Shown here piece by piece: positions 44,739 through 51,636 of a stretch of DNA of 64,000 nucleotides. This DNA comes from Candidatus Parcubacteria bacterium. Its GTDB lineage: Bacteria > Patescibacteria > ABY1 > UBA1558 > GWA2-36-10. Every line of letters starts with the position of its first letter. The first letter of the stretch is position 1. The stretch lies in contig JABHSK010000005.1 of the NCBI GenBank assembly GCA_018669975.1, forward strand, positions 62,001 to 126,000, given 5' to 3'. A program made the translations under genes and the position numbers. The notes under the pieces are model-generated. The model was not told the origin of the DNA. It saw only the letters and a list, made by a program, of their open reading frames with translations, and ran no database searches.

Positions 44739-44773
44739 ACCGTCGTGTTAGCTTGCCTAGCGCGACGGTTTTT
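44739..44773 (+). terminator. Terminator of the 44-kb RNA unit
   Basis: Stem ACCGTCG (44739-44745) / CGACGGT (44763-44769) followed by T. Confidence 0.82.
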
Positions 44774-44779
44774 CTTTCC

Positions 44780-44808
44780 TTGATTTTTGCTTTATTTTGA
44801 CTTATAAT
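44780..44808 (+). promoter_or_regulatory. Predicted promoter of the receiver-domain gene
   Basis: TTGATT (44780-44785), a 17-base spacer and TATAAT (44803-44808), directly after the terminator of the RNA unit. Confidence 0.68.
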
Positions 44809-44838
44809 AAAGGCATTAAATTATTAAGTTGAAAGAAT

Positions 44839-45228
44839 ATGTCAGATAATAAAACTAAGATTTTATTGATTGAAGATGAAGAGATGTTGGCCAATATGTA
44901 TGAGGTCAAATTTAAAAATGAAGGTTTTGATTTAGTTAAGGCTCTTGATGGAGAGCAGGGCCTAGAAATGGCTAAGACTGTCAGTCCAGACTTTATCCTG
45001 TTAGATATTATTATGCCAAAGATGGATGGTTTTTCAGTTCTTAAAGCACTTAAAGAAGACGCTACTACTAAAGATGTGCCAGTCATGCTACTAACTAATC
45101 TAGGGCAGGATGAGGATATTGAAAGAGGTAAGTCACTGGGTTCAGTCGGGTATCTAGTAAAAGCTAATATCACCCCTTCTGAGGTAGTGGATGCTGTTAA
45201 AAAAGAAATTGCCAAATTAAACAAATAA
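44839..45228 (+). CDS. Stand-alone response regulator receiver protein
   Basis: The 129-residue protein is a single CheY-like receiver domain without output domain. The acidic pair is in LIEDEEML (about 10-17), the phospho-acceptor Asp56 in LLDIIMPKMDG, the Thr switch in MLLTNL near 87 and the Lys in YLVKANI near 108. No histidine kinase is adjacent, so its signal is unknown. It may relay phosphate or act on a protein partner. It has its own promoter and a terminator behind it. Confidence 0.92.
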   Translation: MSDNKTKILLIEDEEMLANMYEVKFKNEGFDLVKALDGEQGLEMAKTVSPDFILLDIIMPKMDGFSVLKALKEDATTKDVPVMLLTNLGQDEDIERGKSLGSVGYLVKANITPSEVVDAVKKEIAKLNK

Positions 45229-45246
45229 TATTTATAACATTATAAG

Positions 45247-45275
45247 ATTCACCCCTGTTATAGTGGGGTGAATTT
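45247..45275 (+). terminator. Hairpin terminator between receiver gene and ndk
   Basis: Stem ATTCACCCC (45247-45255) / GGGGTGAAT (45265-45273) followed by a short T stretch; a weak T tract makes it less certain. Confidence 0.65.
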
Positions 45276-45303
45276 GACTAAAAATTAATTTTTAACTTGT
45301 AAT

Positions 45304-45882
45304 ATGGATTTCAAAAAAGAAAAGACTTATGTCATGATCAAGCCGGATGGCGTCAAGAAAGGATTGATTGGAGAAATCATTAGACGTTTTGAACAACGTG
45401 ATCTTAAAGTGGTAGCTATAGAAATGTTTATGCCAACTACAAAAGATATAGACGATCATTATCCAAAGGATGAGGCCTGGATTGGGCGTTTAGGTGAAAA
45501 AACCTTAGGAACTTATGCAAAGTATGGTGTTGATGCTAATAAAGAATTGGGCACTGACAGCGCTCTAGAAATTGGCAAGATGGTTAGAGGTTGGTTGATA
45601 GATTATATGACTTCAGCTCCATTGGTTCGCATGGTGGTAGAAGGTATTCACGCTGTAGATATGGTTAGGAAGATTTGTGGTGTTACGCTACCAAATTTAG
45701 CAGATATGGGAACTATCCGTGGTGATTATTCAGCTGACTCTCCAGCAGTAGCTAATTCTGAGAAGAGAGCAGTAATGAATTTAGTGCATGCTTCAGAAAC
45801 TCCAGAGGAGGCCGAACATGAGATTAAACACTGGTTTGGTGACCGAGATGTAATATTTGACTATAAAAGATTTGTTGATTAA
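45304..45882 (+). CDS. ndk: Nucleoside diphosphate kinase with insertion
   Basis: Ndk balances nucleoside triphosphate pools by phosphate transfer through a His. The signature is visible: KTYVMIKPDGVKKG near residue 7, and the active-site His in NLVHASETPEEA near 160. At 192 residues it is about 50 longer than the usual 140. The extra stretch lies between the Kpn-loop region and the middle of the protein (about residues 57-107, GRLGEKTLGTYAKYG to IGKMVRGWLI). Longer Ndk forms occur in some archaea and CPR bacteria. The gene ends in a strong terminator. Confidence 0.93.
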   Translation: MDFKKEKTYVMIKPDGVKKGLIGEIIRRFEQRDLKVVAIEMFMPTTKDIDDHYPKDEAWIGRLGEKTLGTYAKYGVDANKELGTDSALEIGKMVRGWLIDYMTSAPLVRMVVEGIHAVDMVRKICGVTLPNLADMGTIRGDYSADSPAVANSEKRAVMNLVHASETPEEAEHEIKHWFGDRDVIFDYKRFVD

Positions 45883-45885
45883 ATT

Positions 45886-45913
45886 AAAGGGGCTAGTATT
45901 AGCCCCTTTTTTT
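45886..45913 (+). terminator. Strong intrinsic terminator after ndk
   Basis: A 10-bp stem AAAGGGGCTA / TAGCCCCTTT (45886-45909) followed by T. Confidence 0.9.
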
Positions 45914-45920
45914 AATGAAT

Positions 45921-45949
45921 TTGGAAATATTTTTACAGAGTGCTATACT
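45921..45949 (+). promoter_or_regulatory. Predicted promoter of the 6S-like RNA
   Basis: TTGGAA (45921-45926), a 17-base spacer and TATACT (45944-45949); the RNA would start near 45956. Confidence 0.72.
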
Positions 45950-45955
45950 AATAGT

Positions 45956-46095
45956 GTAGCTCTTTTCTTTTGAATAATATAAAACTCTACAACAATATAG
46001 TAAAGGGAACTTTATATTGACTGGGGCTGTGGCCTTATGTTTGCGAGTACCCACCTGTTCTATCAGGGGTTTACTATCTTCAAAAGCAGAGCTAC
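45956..46095 (+). ncRNA. ssrS: 6S RNA candidate
   Basis: 6S RNA binds the RNA polymerase holoenzyme and mimics an open promoter. The 140-base segment closes on itself as a rod: GTAGCTCT (45956-45963) pairs with AGAGCTAC (46088-46095), CTTTTGAA with TTCAAAAG just inside, and AGTAAA with TTTACT further in. It leaves an open central region and an inner GC-richer part. On the 3' side CCCACCTG-TTCTAT-CAGG resembles the small hairpin seen in the 3' strand of the central bubble of known 6S RNAs. It has its own promoter and no ORF. A terminator lies 50 bases on. Confidence 0.62.
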
Positions 46096-46145
46096 GAGTC
46101 GTCAATTAGTAAAAGATAAACTATGTACGAAGATGACTTGCAAAA

Positions 46146-46185
46146 AGGCGTTTTATCTGTATAATAACGATAGAAACGTCTTTTT
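46146..46185 (+). terminator. Terminator after the 6S-like RNA
   Basis: Stem AGGCGTTT-TATC (46146-46157) / GATA-G-AAACGTCT (46169-46181) followed by T. Its loop contains a TATAAT with TTGCAA 16 bases upstream, so it may also hold the promoter of the HAD gene. Confidence 0.62.
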
Positions 46186-46277
46186 GTTTTTCCCGTGAAA
46201 CATGGGAATTGTATTTTTAGATAAAATTCGTACCTTAAAACTAAGGATAAAAATTTCCAAAATCAAGGAGGCTTACT

Positions 46278-46949
46278 TTGAGAGCAAATGGAAAGATACC
46301 GCTGATAGCTAATCATGATGGATTTATTTTTGATCTAGATATGACCCTAGTGGAGACTCACTTTATCAACTGTATTTATGTATCTATCTTGGCTACTATT
46401 CGAGAATTGGGTGGAATTATACCTGATGTTGATTTAGCTAGAAAATTTTGGTACGGTTCTGTTCATAGGGATCAATGCATATTCAGGCAATTTGGTTTGG
46501 ATCCTAAGTTGTTCTGGGCTACTTTCCGGAAGTATGATACGCCAGAATTTCGTTTGGCTCATACTACGGTAGTTCCTGGAGCTCGAGAGGCATTATTGCT
46601 TCTTAAAACCAAAAGGAAAAAAGTGGCTATCATTACTGCCTCAGTGGCTCATATGGCTGAACCAGAGATTGAAATGCTTGAGTTTGATTTCGATGCACAC
46701 TTTTCGGTGTCAGAATCACCAGACTTCGAGCCCAAGCCCGACCCGCAGAGCCTTGAGCTTATGATGCAAACCTTGTCAGTGCAACCTGATCGTACGGTAT
46801 ATACTGGCGATAGTCATGAAGATAATCGCTTTGCCAACAATGCCGGGGTCAAATTTGTTTACTATGATCGTAATAGGGGTATTGCTATGCCACACGAGCC
46901 TGACGCTACCTTTAATGACTGGAAACAATATCCAACTTTAGAAGTATAA
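46278..46949 (+). CDS. HAD-superfamily hydrolase, phosphoglycolate phosphatase-like
   Basis: The 223-residue product carries the four HAD motifs: FDLDMTLVE near residue 17 (nucleophile Asp), the Ser/Thr motif IITASVAH near 116, Lys in EPKPDPQS near 150, and TGDSHEDNRFA near 175. The first cap is a helical C1 type, as in phosphoglycolate phosphatase or beta-phosphoglucomutase. TTG 46278 is used because AAGGAGG lies 6 bases upstream. The substrate is unknown. GC and ribosome binding site resemble the SD-led accessory set. Confidence 0.85.
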   Translation: MRANGKIPLIANHDGFIFDLDMTLVETHFINCIYVSILATIRELGGIIPDVDLARKFWYGSVHRDQCIFRQFGLDPKLFWATFRKYDTPEFRLAHTTVVPGAREALLLLKTKRKKVAIITASVAHMAEPEIEMLEFDFDAHFSVSESPDFEPKPDPQSLELMMQTLSVQPDRTVYTGDSHEDNRFANNAGVKFVYYDRNRGIAMPHEPDATFNDWKQYPTLEV

Positions 46950-46955
46950 TTATTA

Positions 46956-46989
46956 CCACCCTACACCATAGTGCAGGGTGGATTTTTTT
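46956..46989 (+). terminator. Intrinsic terminator before purA
   Basis: Stem CCACCCT (46956-46962) / AGGGTGG (46975-46981), then T. Confidence 0.88.
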
Positions 46990-47025
46990 GTTATACTGAT
47001 TAAGGTGATTATTAATATAAATTTT

Positions 47026-48537
47026 ATGGACAAAAAAGCTTTTAATAAATTATTATCAGGAAAAAAGTGTGTAGCCGTTGTTTGTAATCAGTGGGGTGAC
47101 ACCGGCAAGGGAAAATTTGTAGACCTACTATCTTCTTGGGCAGATATCATTATTCGAGGAACTGGCGGAGCCAACGCTGGACACACAATAGTGGTTAATG
47201 GTCAGGAATTTATATTTCATTTAATACCCTCAGGTATTTTGCATGATACTGATGGTAAGGTGAATGTCTTAGGTAGGAGCGTAGCTTTTGATCCTAGGGT
47301 AGTAATAGAGGAGTTGGATGTTTTGGCAGATAATAATGTCAAAGTTAATAATCTTAAAATAAGTCATCAAGCGCCACTGATGTTACCTTGGCATATAATG
47401 ATTGATAGGATTGGCGACAAAAAACAAAAGATAGGCACCACTGGACGTGGTATTGGTCCTTTGTATTCAGACTTTACAGCCCGTCATTCATTGTTCGTTA
47501 ATGATATTTTTAATCGGGATGTATTTAGAGAAAAGTTAGTTAAGTTTTTTGAAGACAAAAAAAGAATACTCTCAACCATAGATAAAGGTGTAGCTAAAGA
47601 GGTTTTAAATCATCCTCATTTATGCAACGGGGCTTTCTTTGATGAGAAGGATATTTTAAATATTGACGCTATTGTAGATAAATATACTGGAGAGTTCGCC
47701 GATAGATTAAAATCTTATATTATAGACTTGAGAGAGTATGTAGACCAAGCCTTGCAAGACAATAAGAATATTTTACTTGAGGGTGCTCAAGGCACATTGT
47801 TGAGTATAGATTATGGCACTACCAAATATCAAACTTCATCTGATTGTACTATTGCAGGCTTAGCTAAGGGTAGTGGTCTCAAAGAACAACAAGTTGATTA
47901 TGTGTTTGGTATTACCAAGGCTTTTTATATGACTAGAGTGGGCAACGGTCCTTTTCCAGCTGAATTTGGTGGCAGTCAAAGTGAGGAGTACTGCGCTAAG
48001 GGGATTACCAAAGATGAGGAAAAGGATAAGTATGCTAGTCAAATAGATAAACTAATGGAATCGGATGATGATTTTGAGATAGGGGTAGCAGTTCGTTTAT
48101 TGGGCGGAGAGTATGGAGCAACCACCGGACGTACTAGAAGGAATGGTTGGTTAGATTTAGTTGCTTTAAAGCACGCCGTAAAGATTAATGGTCATAATTT
48201 ATCTTTAACCAAAGTTGATGTCCTAGATAAATTTAAACAAATAAAACTTTGTACTCATTATAAATATACTGGTCCAGATATTTTTTATGCTGGTAAAAAT
48301 CTGAAGACAGGGGATACGATAGATTTTTTTCCGCGTTTTTCCGAAATTTTATATCATTGTCAGCCAATCTATAAAGAGTTTCCAGGTTGGCAACAAGACA
48401 TTACTAAAATAGAGAATTATAAAGATTTACCCAAAGCCATAAAAGATGTTGTTGATTTCATGGAGGAGTATGTTGGAGCGCAGGTAGACGTGATCTCTGT
48501 GGGTCCAGATCGAGAACAGACTATTTTTAAAATATAA
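47026..48537 (+). CDS. purA: Adenylosuccinate synthetase
   Basis: PurA joins IMP and aspartate with GTP hydrolysis on the way to AMP. From ATG 47026 it has 503 residues; the open frame reaches back to 46978 but overlaps the terminator T tract. Motifs: the GTP loop QWGDTGKGKFVD near residue 21 (usually GDEGKGK; here Thr replaces Glu), GTGGANAGHTI near 47, TTGRGIGP near 143, and the C-terminal NG.SLTKVDVLD region near 395. It is about 70 residues longer than the common 430. A HAD gene precedes it and convergent rpmB follows. Confidence 0.94.
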   Translation: MDKKAFNKLLSGKKCVAVVCNQWGDTGKGKFVDLLSSWADIIIRGTGGANAGHTIVVNGQEFIFHLIPSGILHDTDGKVNVLGRSVAFDPRVVIEELDVLADNNVKVNNLKISHQAPLMLPWHIMIDRIGDKKQKIGTTGRGIGPLYSDFTARHSLFVNDIFNRDVFREKLVKFFEDKKRILSTIDKGVAKEVLNHPHLCNGAFFDEKDILNIDAIVDKYTGEFADRLKSYIIDLREYVDQALQDNKNILLEGAQGTLLSIDYGTTKYQTSSDCTIAGLAKGSGLKEQQVDYVFGITKAFYMTRVGNGPFPAEFGGSQSEEYCAKGITKDEEKDKYASQIDKLMESDDDFEIGVAVRLLGGEYGATTGRTRRNGWLDLVALKHAVKINGHNLSLTKVDVLDKFKQIKLCTHYKYTGPDIFYAGKNLKTGDTIDFFPRFSEILYHCQPIYKEFPGWQQDITKIENYKDLPKAIKDVVDFMEEYVGAQVDVISVGPDREQTIFKI

Positions 48538-48549
48538 CTTTTATTAAAA

Positions 48550-48580
48550 AACCGCCCCCACTCAGCGGGGGCGGTTTTGA
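48550..48580 (+). terminator. Bidirectional terminator between purA and rpmB
   Basis: A perfect 12-bp stem AAAACCGCCCCC / GGGGGCGGTTTT (48550-48580) with A on one side and T on the other serves both converging genes. Confidence 0.92.
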
Positions 48581-48590
48581 GAACTCTATA

Positions 48591-48779
48591 TTAAACAGTA
48601 GTTTGTTTTTTTAGTTTATTCAAAGTCTTAATACAAGAGGTACAGATAGTCACTTTTTTGTTACCAATTTTTTTGGACTGCAAATTAACACCCATTTTTC
48701 TCTTAGTGGATATATTTGAGTGACTGCGCCTATTACCAGATAGCGCTCTTTTATTACAGATTTCACAGATTTTAGCCAT
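48591..48779 (-). CDS. rpmB: 50S ribosomal protein L28, zinc-binding type
   Basis: L28 is a small 50S protein near the tRNA exit region. The 62-residue product has two CxxC pairs (C5/C8 in KICEICNK and the pair in TICTSCIK near 46), the Zn-containing form. The central GNRRSHSNISTKRK segment is typical. It stands alone on the minus strand between purA and the M50 gene; no SD is visible. Confidence 0.94.
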   Translation of the reverse strand: MAKICEICNKRALSGNRRSHSNISTKRKMGVNLQSKKIGNKKVTICTSCIKTLNKLKKQTTV

Positions 48780-48866
48780 GATGTTGATTTTTTGATTAAT
48801 AAAAGTTATAATTTACCTTACTAACGTTAGATAAGGCTAACATAAAAAATAATTTTTGTAAAGACT

Positions 48867-49499
48867 ATGTTGATTAATATTTTGACAGAAAGCCCACAAA
48901 TATTTTTGGTAGTTATACTCGCTATTATATACGCCCTGACAATTCATGAGTTTTCTCATGCTTGGGCAGCCACTCTTTTGGGGGATAGTACTGCTAAATT
49001 TAACGGACGATTGACTTTGAATCCATTAGCTCATATGGAGATTTTTGGCACAATCATGTTATTTATAGCTGGTTTTGGTTGGGGTAAGCCAGTACCAGTG
49101 AATATTTATAATCTTAAATGGCGTCGTTGGGGTGGAGCAGTTGTGTCTTTAGCTGGCCCTTTATCTAATTTTATTAGTGTCTTTGTTTTTATACTAATAT
49201 TTAGTGTTATTGCGCCGAATTTAGGGCCAAGTAATTTATTAGTTGTTTTCCTATCTTTTTTGATATTTATCAATCTTATTTTGGGCGTTTTTAATTTAAT
49301 ACCAATTCCGCCCCTAGATGGCTCTAAGATATTATTTGCTGCTTTACCAGGTCAATTTGATGAGTTTAAGCGTAAATTTACTATCAATGGCCCATTTGTA
49401 TTAATAGCTTTGATAATTTTAGACAATTTACTTAATTTGCATATTCTAGATACTATTTTTAGCTTTTTTGTAAGCATAATAGAGAGCTTCTTGTTCTAA
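48867..49499 (+). CDS. Site-2 protease family membrane metalloprotease (M50)
   Basis: The 210-residue protein is an intramembrane zinc protease of the compact, PDZ-less type. The zinc motif is in the second helix area: IHEFSHAWAATLLGD near residue 27 (HExxH form HEFSH). The third ligand region is NLIPIPPLDGSKIL near 147. Five or six membrane helices are seen. Related family members cut membrane-bound anti-sigma factors or remnant signal peptides; the target here is unknown. The promoter of the next RNA unit begins 49 bases after the stop. Confidence 0.9.
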   Translation: MLINILTESPQIFLVVILAIIYALTIHEFSHAWAATLLGDSTAKFNGRLTLNPLAHMEIFGTIMLFIAGFGWGKPVPVNIYNLKWRRWGGAVVSLAGPLSNFISVFVFILIFSVIAPNLGPSNLLVVFLSFLIFINLILGVFNLIPIPPLDGSKILFAALPGQFDEFKRKFTINGPFVLIALIILDNLLNLHILDTIFSFFVSIIESFLF

Positions 49500-49547
49500 T
49501 ATTAGTTAAAAATTAGTATATTTAACATAAAGGTTTGTCATTAGTCC

Positions 49548-49575
49548 TTGACAAATTTTTTATTTATGCTATAAT
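49548..49575 (+). promoter_or_regulatory. Strong predicted promoter of the 50-kb RNA unit
   Basis: Perfect TTGACA (49548-49553), a 16-base spacer and perfect TATAAT (49570-49575) in the context ATGCTATAATGC, nearly the same as the minus-strand promoter at 57.0 kb. Start near 49582. Confidence 0.85.
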
Positions 49576-50012
49576 GCGTAATCAGTCTAAAGTTAGACAA
49601 CCGAACATTTTTCAATCAAACAGACCCAAGTCGCGATAAACAACGAAGGAGTTGTTAATAGAATGCGGAGCGGAGCCGCTTAACTCCGTGCGTAGTCACC
49701 CTGGAACGGCCATCAAACGGCCACATCTTTTAAGAATCAGGGAGGGATCAATGATCTATACGCATCCACCGTAGCTATGGCTTATTTTCACTAAAGCCTC
49801 ACAACGTCCGATGAGGCGGTTTAAACCTCCGATAATTTTTATCAGCTTAAAAGCTGATAAATAACAACAAGTAATAACATCGGTTTAAACCTAGGACAGC
49901 CGTTTAGCCCTTAGAACATCTTGCGCCCACCGGTACTAAGTACCTGTTGGCCCAATTAGGGCTCGACACAACCACCCGGCCATCCTGCTGCCTAGCATGG
50001 AGGAGTCACCCG

Positions 50013-50060
50013 ATGACGAACATTCGGCTGATGCACATGCTGCCCTTACCATTCTATTAA
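50013..50060 (+). CDS. Tiny SD-led ORF in the 50-kb RNA unit (15 aa)
   Basis: GGAGG at 49999-50003 precedes the ATG by 9 bases. The peptide is MTNIRLMHMLPLPFY. Its TAA is in the same frame as the long open stretch behind it (50061-50612), so it may be a leader peptide or the 5' end of a gene broken by one stop codon. Confidence 0.3.
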   Translation: MTNIRLMHMLPLPFY

Positions 50061-50156
50061 CCCTTAACTGATTTCTCCTTCGGCGCGGCTGCCAATTTCA
50101 ACACTCCGGATTCATCGACGAGCGGAATCGCCGCAACGAGCGCACTCATTTTCTAC

Positions 50157-50612
50157 GTGCTCATACGGCGCTTTCCGGCGACGGCACACATTGCCGCCTT
50201 GCCGGACCACCTTCCGCCACCATTTCCGGAGACGCGACGTCTTGACACCCGAGAAGAGCTGGTGAAGCTGACCAGCACTTTGCTCGGCGTACCCGTGCCC
50301 TCATTACTTACCGCCAATCAGGCGGCATTTAATAGGGAGGCACTTGCCTCAAGACGTCCGACGGCAGCCGCGCCGTCTTTCTTACCAAAAACAAGACAGA
50401 CAATCGACGAGGGTCAGTGCGACCGACAAACAGTAGACCGGACTGAATTCGCCATACATCCCATTCCGATGGGATACGGAAAGCCTAGTGCTCTACCGGC
50501 GAGCGAACTTCCTGCTCCAGCTATTGGACATCCGCTTTACTCGTTTCTCGAGTTGTGCGCCCGGGGGGTACCTACCACTTTTGTGGAAAGGGCCCTCTTT
50601 TTTTATGTATAA
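50157..50612 (+). CDS. Uncertain GC-rich ORF (151 codons)
   Basis: The frame opens after the TAA at 50058-50060 and runs 184 codons to 50612; the first plausible start is GTG 50157, without SD. The predicted product is Pro/Ala/Arg-rich with a plausible helical stretch (LDTREELVKLTSTLLG). It matches no family I know. Its last codons run through the terminator hairpin, which argues against a normal gene. At this GC content a frame of this length is unlikely but possible by chance. It may be a degraded foreign gene. Confidence 0.3.
   Translation: MLIRRFPATAHIAALPDHLPPPFPETRRLDTREELVKLTSTLLGVPVPSLLTANQAAFNREALASRRPTAAAPSFLPKTRQTIDEGQCDRQTVDRTEFAIHPIPMGYGKPSALPASELPAPAIGHPLYSFLELCARGVPTTFVERALFFYV
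50563..50603 (+). terminator. Probable terminator of the 50-kb RNA unit
   Basis: GGGGG (50563-50568) can pair with CCCTC (50593-50597) around CCAC-TTTT-GTGG, followed by seven T. The exact fold is uncertain but the T tract is clear. Confidence 0.65.
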
Positions 50613-50624
50613 ACAGTCAAATAC

Positions 50625-50653
50625 TTGACTTTAATATTTCTTTATGCTATTTT
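50625..50653 (+). promoter_or_regulatory. Predicted promoter of the rpsL operon
   Basis: TTGACT (50625-50630), a 17-base spacer and TATTTT (50648-50653) in the ATGCTAT context shared with the promoters at 49.6 and 57.0 kb. Confidence 0.65.
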
Positions 50654-50662
50654 ATCTACGAC

Positions 50663-50686
50663 TTTAAAGCAGCTTTTTGCTTTAAA
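50663..50686 (+). promoter_or_regulatory. Leader hairpin before rpsL
   Basis: Perfect 9-bp stem TTTAAAGCA (50663-50671) / TGCTTTAAA (50678-50686) at the start of the mRNA, 23 bases before the ATG. A regulatory role is possible but not shown. Confidence 0.5.
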
Positions 50687-50709
50687 TTATTTAATTTTAT
50701 TGTTTAAAT

Positions 50710-51138
50710 ATGCCAACAGTAAACCAATTATTGAAAAAACCTAGGAAGTCTCCTAAGAGAAAGAGTACTACCCCTGCCTTGAAGACTGTTTTGAATAGTT
50801 TGAAAAGGAGAAAGAAAGATCTACAAAAAGGCGCACCATTCAAAAGAGGAGTGTGTTTGAAGGTTACTACAGTGACCCCAAAGAAACCTAATTCAGCTTT
50901 ACGTAAAATTGCTAGGGTTAGACTTTCTAATGGTATGGAAGTAACAGCCTATATTCCAGGTGAAGGACATAACTTGCAAGAGCATAGTATTGTTTTGATT
51001 CGTGGTGGTAGGGTAAAAGATCTTCCAGGTGTCAGATATCATGTAGTGCGTGGTGTCTATGATACTCAGGGAGTAGAAGGTAGAAAACGAGGCCGTTCAC
51101 TGTATGGTACTAAAAAAGATAAAAAGGCTAGTAAATAA
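50710..51138 (+). CDS. rpsL: 30S ribosomal protein S12
   Basis: S12 lies at the decoding centre and controls accuracy. The 142-residue product has the conserved TPKKPNSALRK near residue 56 and the loop PGVRYHVVRGVYD near 105. It has an internal basic insert (KRRKKDLQKGAP, about 32-43) before the core and a Lys-rich C-terminal tail. The residue at the streptomycin-linked site is Lys in TPKKPNS, so the usual resistance change is not seen. It heads the rpsL-rpsG operon. Confidence 0.97.
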   Translation: MPTVNQLLKKPRKSPKRKSTTPALKTVLNSLKRRKKDLQKGAPFKRGVCLKVTTVTPKKPNSALRKIARVRLSNGMEVTAYIPGEGHNLQEHSIVLIRGGRVKDLPGVRYHVVRGVYDTQGVEGRKRGRSLYGTKKDKKASK

Positions 51139-51162
51139 TATTTTGATAAACTCAATATAAAT

Positions 51163-51627
51163 ATGAGAGGAAAAAAAGCACCAAAAAGAAAAATTGAGGC
51201 AGATCCAAAGTTTCAGAGAGTCGATATTGCCAAATTGATAAATAAAATTATGGAGCGTGGTAAAAAGACCATTGCTCAAAAAGTTGTCTATGGCGCTTTT
51301 GAATATATTTCAAGCAAGGCAAAGGAAGATCCTATTGAAACATTTGATGCAGCCATTAGAAATATTTCACCAAATTTGGAAGTTAAAGGTAAAAGAATTG
51401 GCGGCGCCAATTATCAAGTACCGATTGTAGTTATTGGTGATAGAAAGATGACCTTGGCTTATCGTTGGTTGATTGAAGCTGCTAAAGCTCGTAAGGGCGC
51501 TGCAATGTCAGTTAGACTTGGTGAAGAGTTGCTAGCCGCTGCTAAAGGTGAGGGTTCTGCTATGAAAAAACGTGAAGATGTACAAAGAATGGCTGAATCA
51601 AATAGAGCCTTTGCACACTTTGCATAA
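51163..51627 (+). CDS. rpsG: 30S ribosomal protein S7
   Basis: S7 organises the 3' domain of 16S rRNA. The 154-residue product shows the family signature KLINKIMERGKKTIAQ near residue 25, VEVKGKRIGGANYQVP-like segment near 78 (LEVKGKRIGGANYQV) and RWLIEAAKARK near 102. Length is normal. It lies 24 bases after rpsL, and a coiled-coil gene follows after 9 bases where fusA would be expected. Confidence 0.97.
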   Translation: MRGKKAPKRKIEADPKFQRVDIAKLINKIMERGKKTIAQKVVYGAFEYISSKAKEDPIETFDAAIRNISPNLEVKGKRIGGANYQVPIVVIGDRKMTLAYRWLIEAAKARKGAAMSVRLGEELLAAAKGEGSAMKKREDVQRMAESNRAFAHFA

Positions 51628-51636
51628 ACATATTTT

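Larger units (their letters stand above)
43918..44773 (+). ncRNA. Long structured GC-rich transcript of unknown function
   Basis: About 855 bases between a consensus promoter and a terminator hold no long ORF, although base composition (about half GC) differs sharply from the AT-rich neighbours. Clear helices include CATGCC/GGCATG, CACAAAT/ATTTGTG enclosing GGAG/CTCC, GGGTC/GACCC, CCCAACC/GGTTGGG (which competes with TTGGG/CCCAA), GCTTCC/GGAAGC, GTCGATC/GATCGAC (44348-44364), and CCGGAC (44661-44666) / GTCCGG (44733-44738) enclosing TTCCCA/TGGGAA. A 16-base palindrome lies at 44641-44656. It carries small ORFs with SD (44077, 44223 with five residues, 44381). It is not RNase P, SRP or 23S/16S RNA by signature. 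Confidence 0.55.
49582..50603 (+). ncRNA. Long GC-rich transcript, partly structured, gene content unclear
   Basis: About 1 kb lies between a consensus promoter and a terminator, with much higher GC than the neighbours. The first 400 bases are rich in hairpins: GTCTAA/TTAGAC, AACAAC/GTTGTT, GGAGTT/AACTCC enclosing GCGG/CCGC, TTTATCAGCTT/AAGCTGATAAA (49838-49861), GGTAC/GTACC, and two GGTTTAAACC palindromes (49818-49827 and 49882-49891). Small SD-led ORFs start at 49751 (7 residues) and 50013. From 50061 one frame is open to 50612. No known RNA family is recognised. It resembles the 44-kb unit in plan. Confidence 0.5.

Noticed and set aside
43918..44773. RNase P RNA or SRP RNA in the long GC-rich unit
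   Set aside because: The universal RNase P core (GAGGAAAGTCC, ACAGAA) and the SRP tetraloop region were not found on either strand.
46978..47025. Longer N-terminus for purA
   Set aside because: The extra codons overlap the T tract of the upstream terminator; the family start fits ATG 47026.
43918..50612. Stop-codon readthrough or suppressor decoding in the mini-ORFs of the two RNA units
   Set aside because: Frames behind the first stops are open for 3 to 43 codons in four of five cases, which is expected by chance; TAG, TAA and TGA all end normal genes here.
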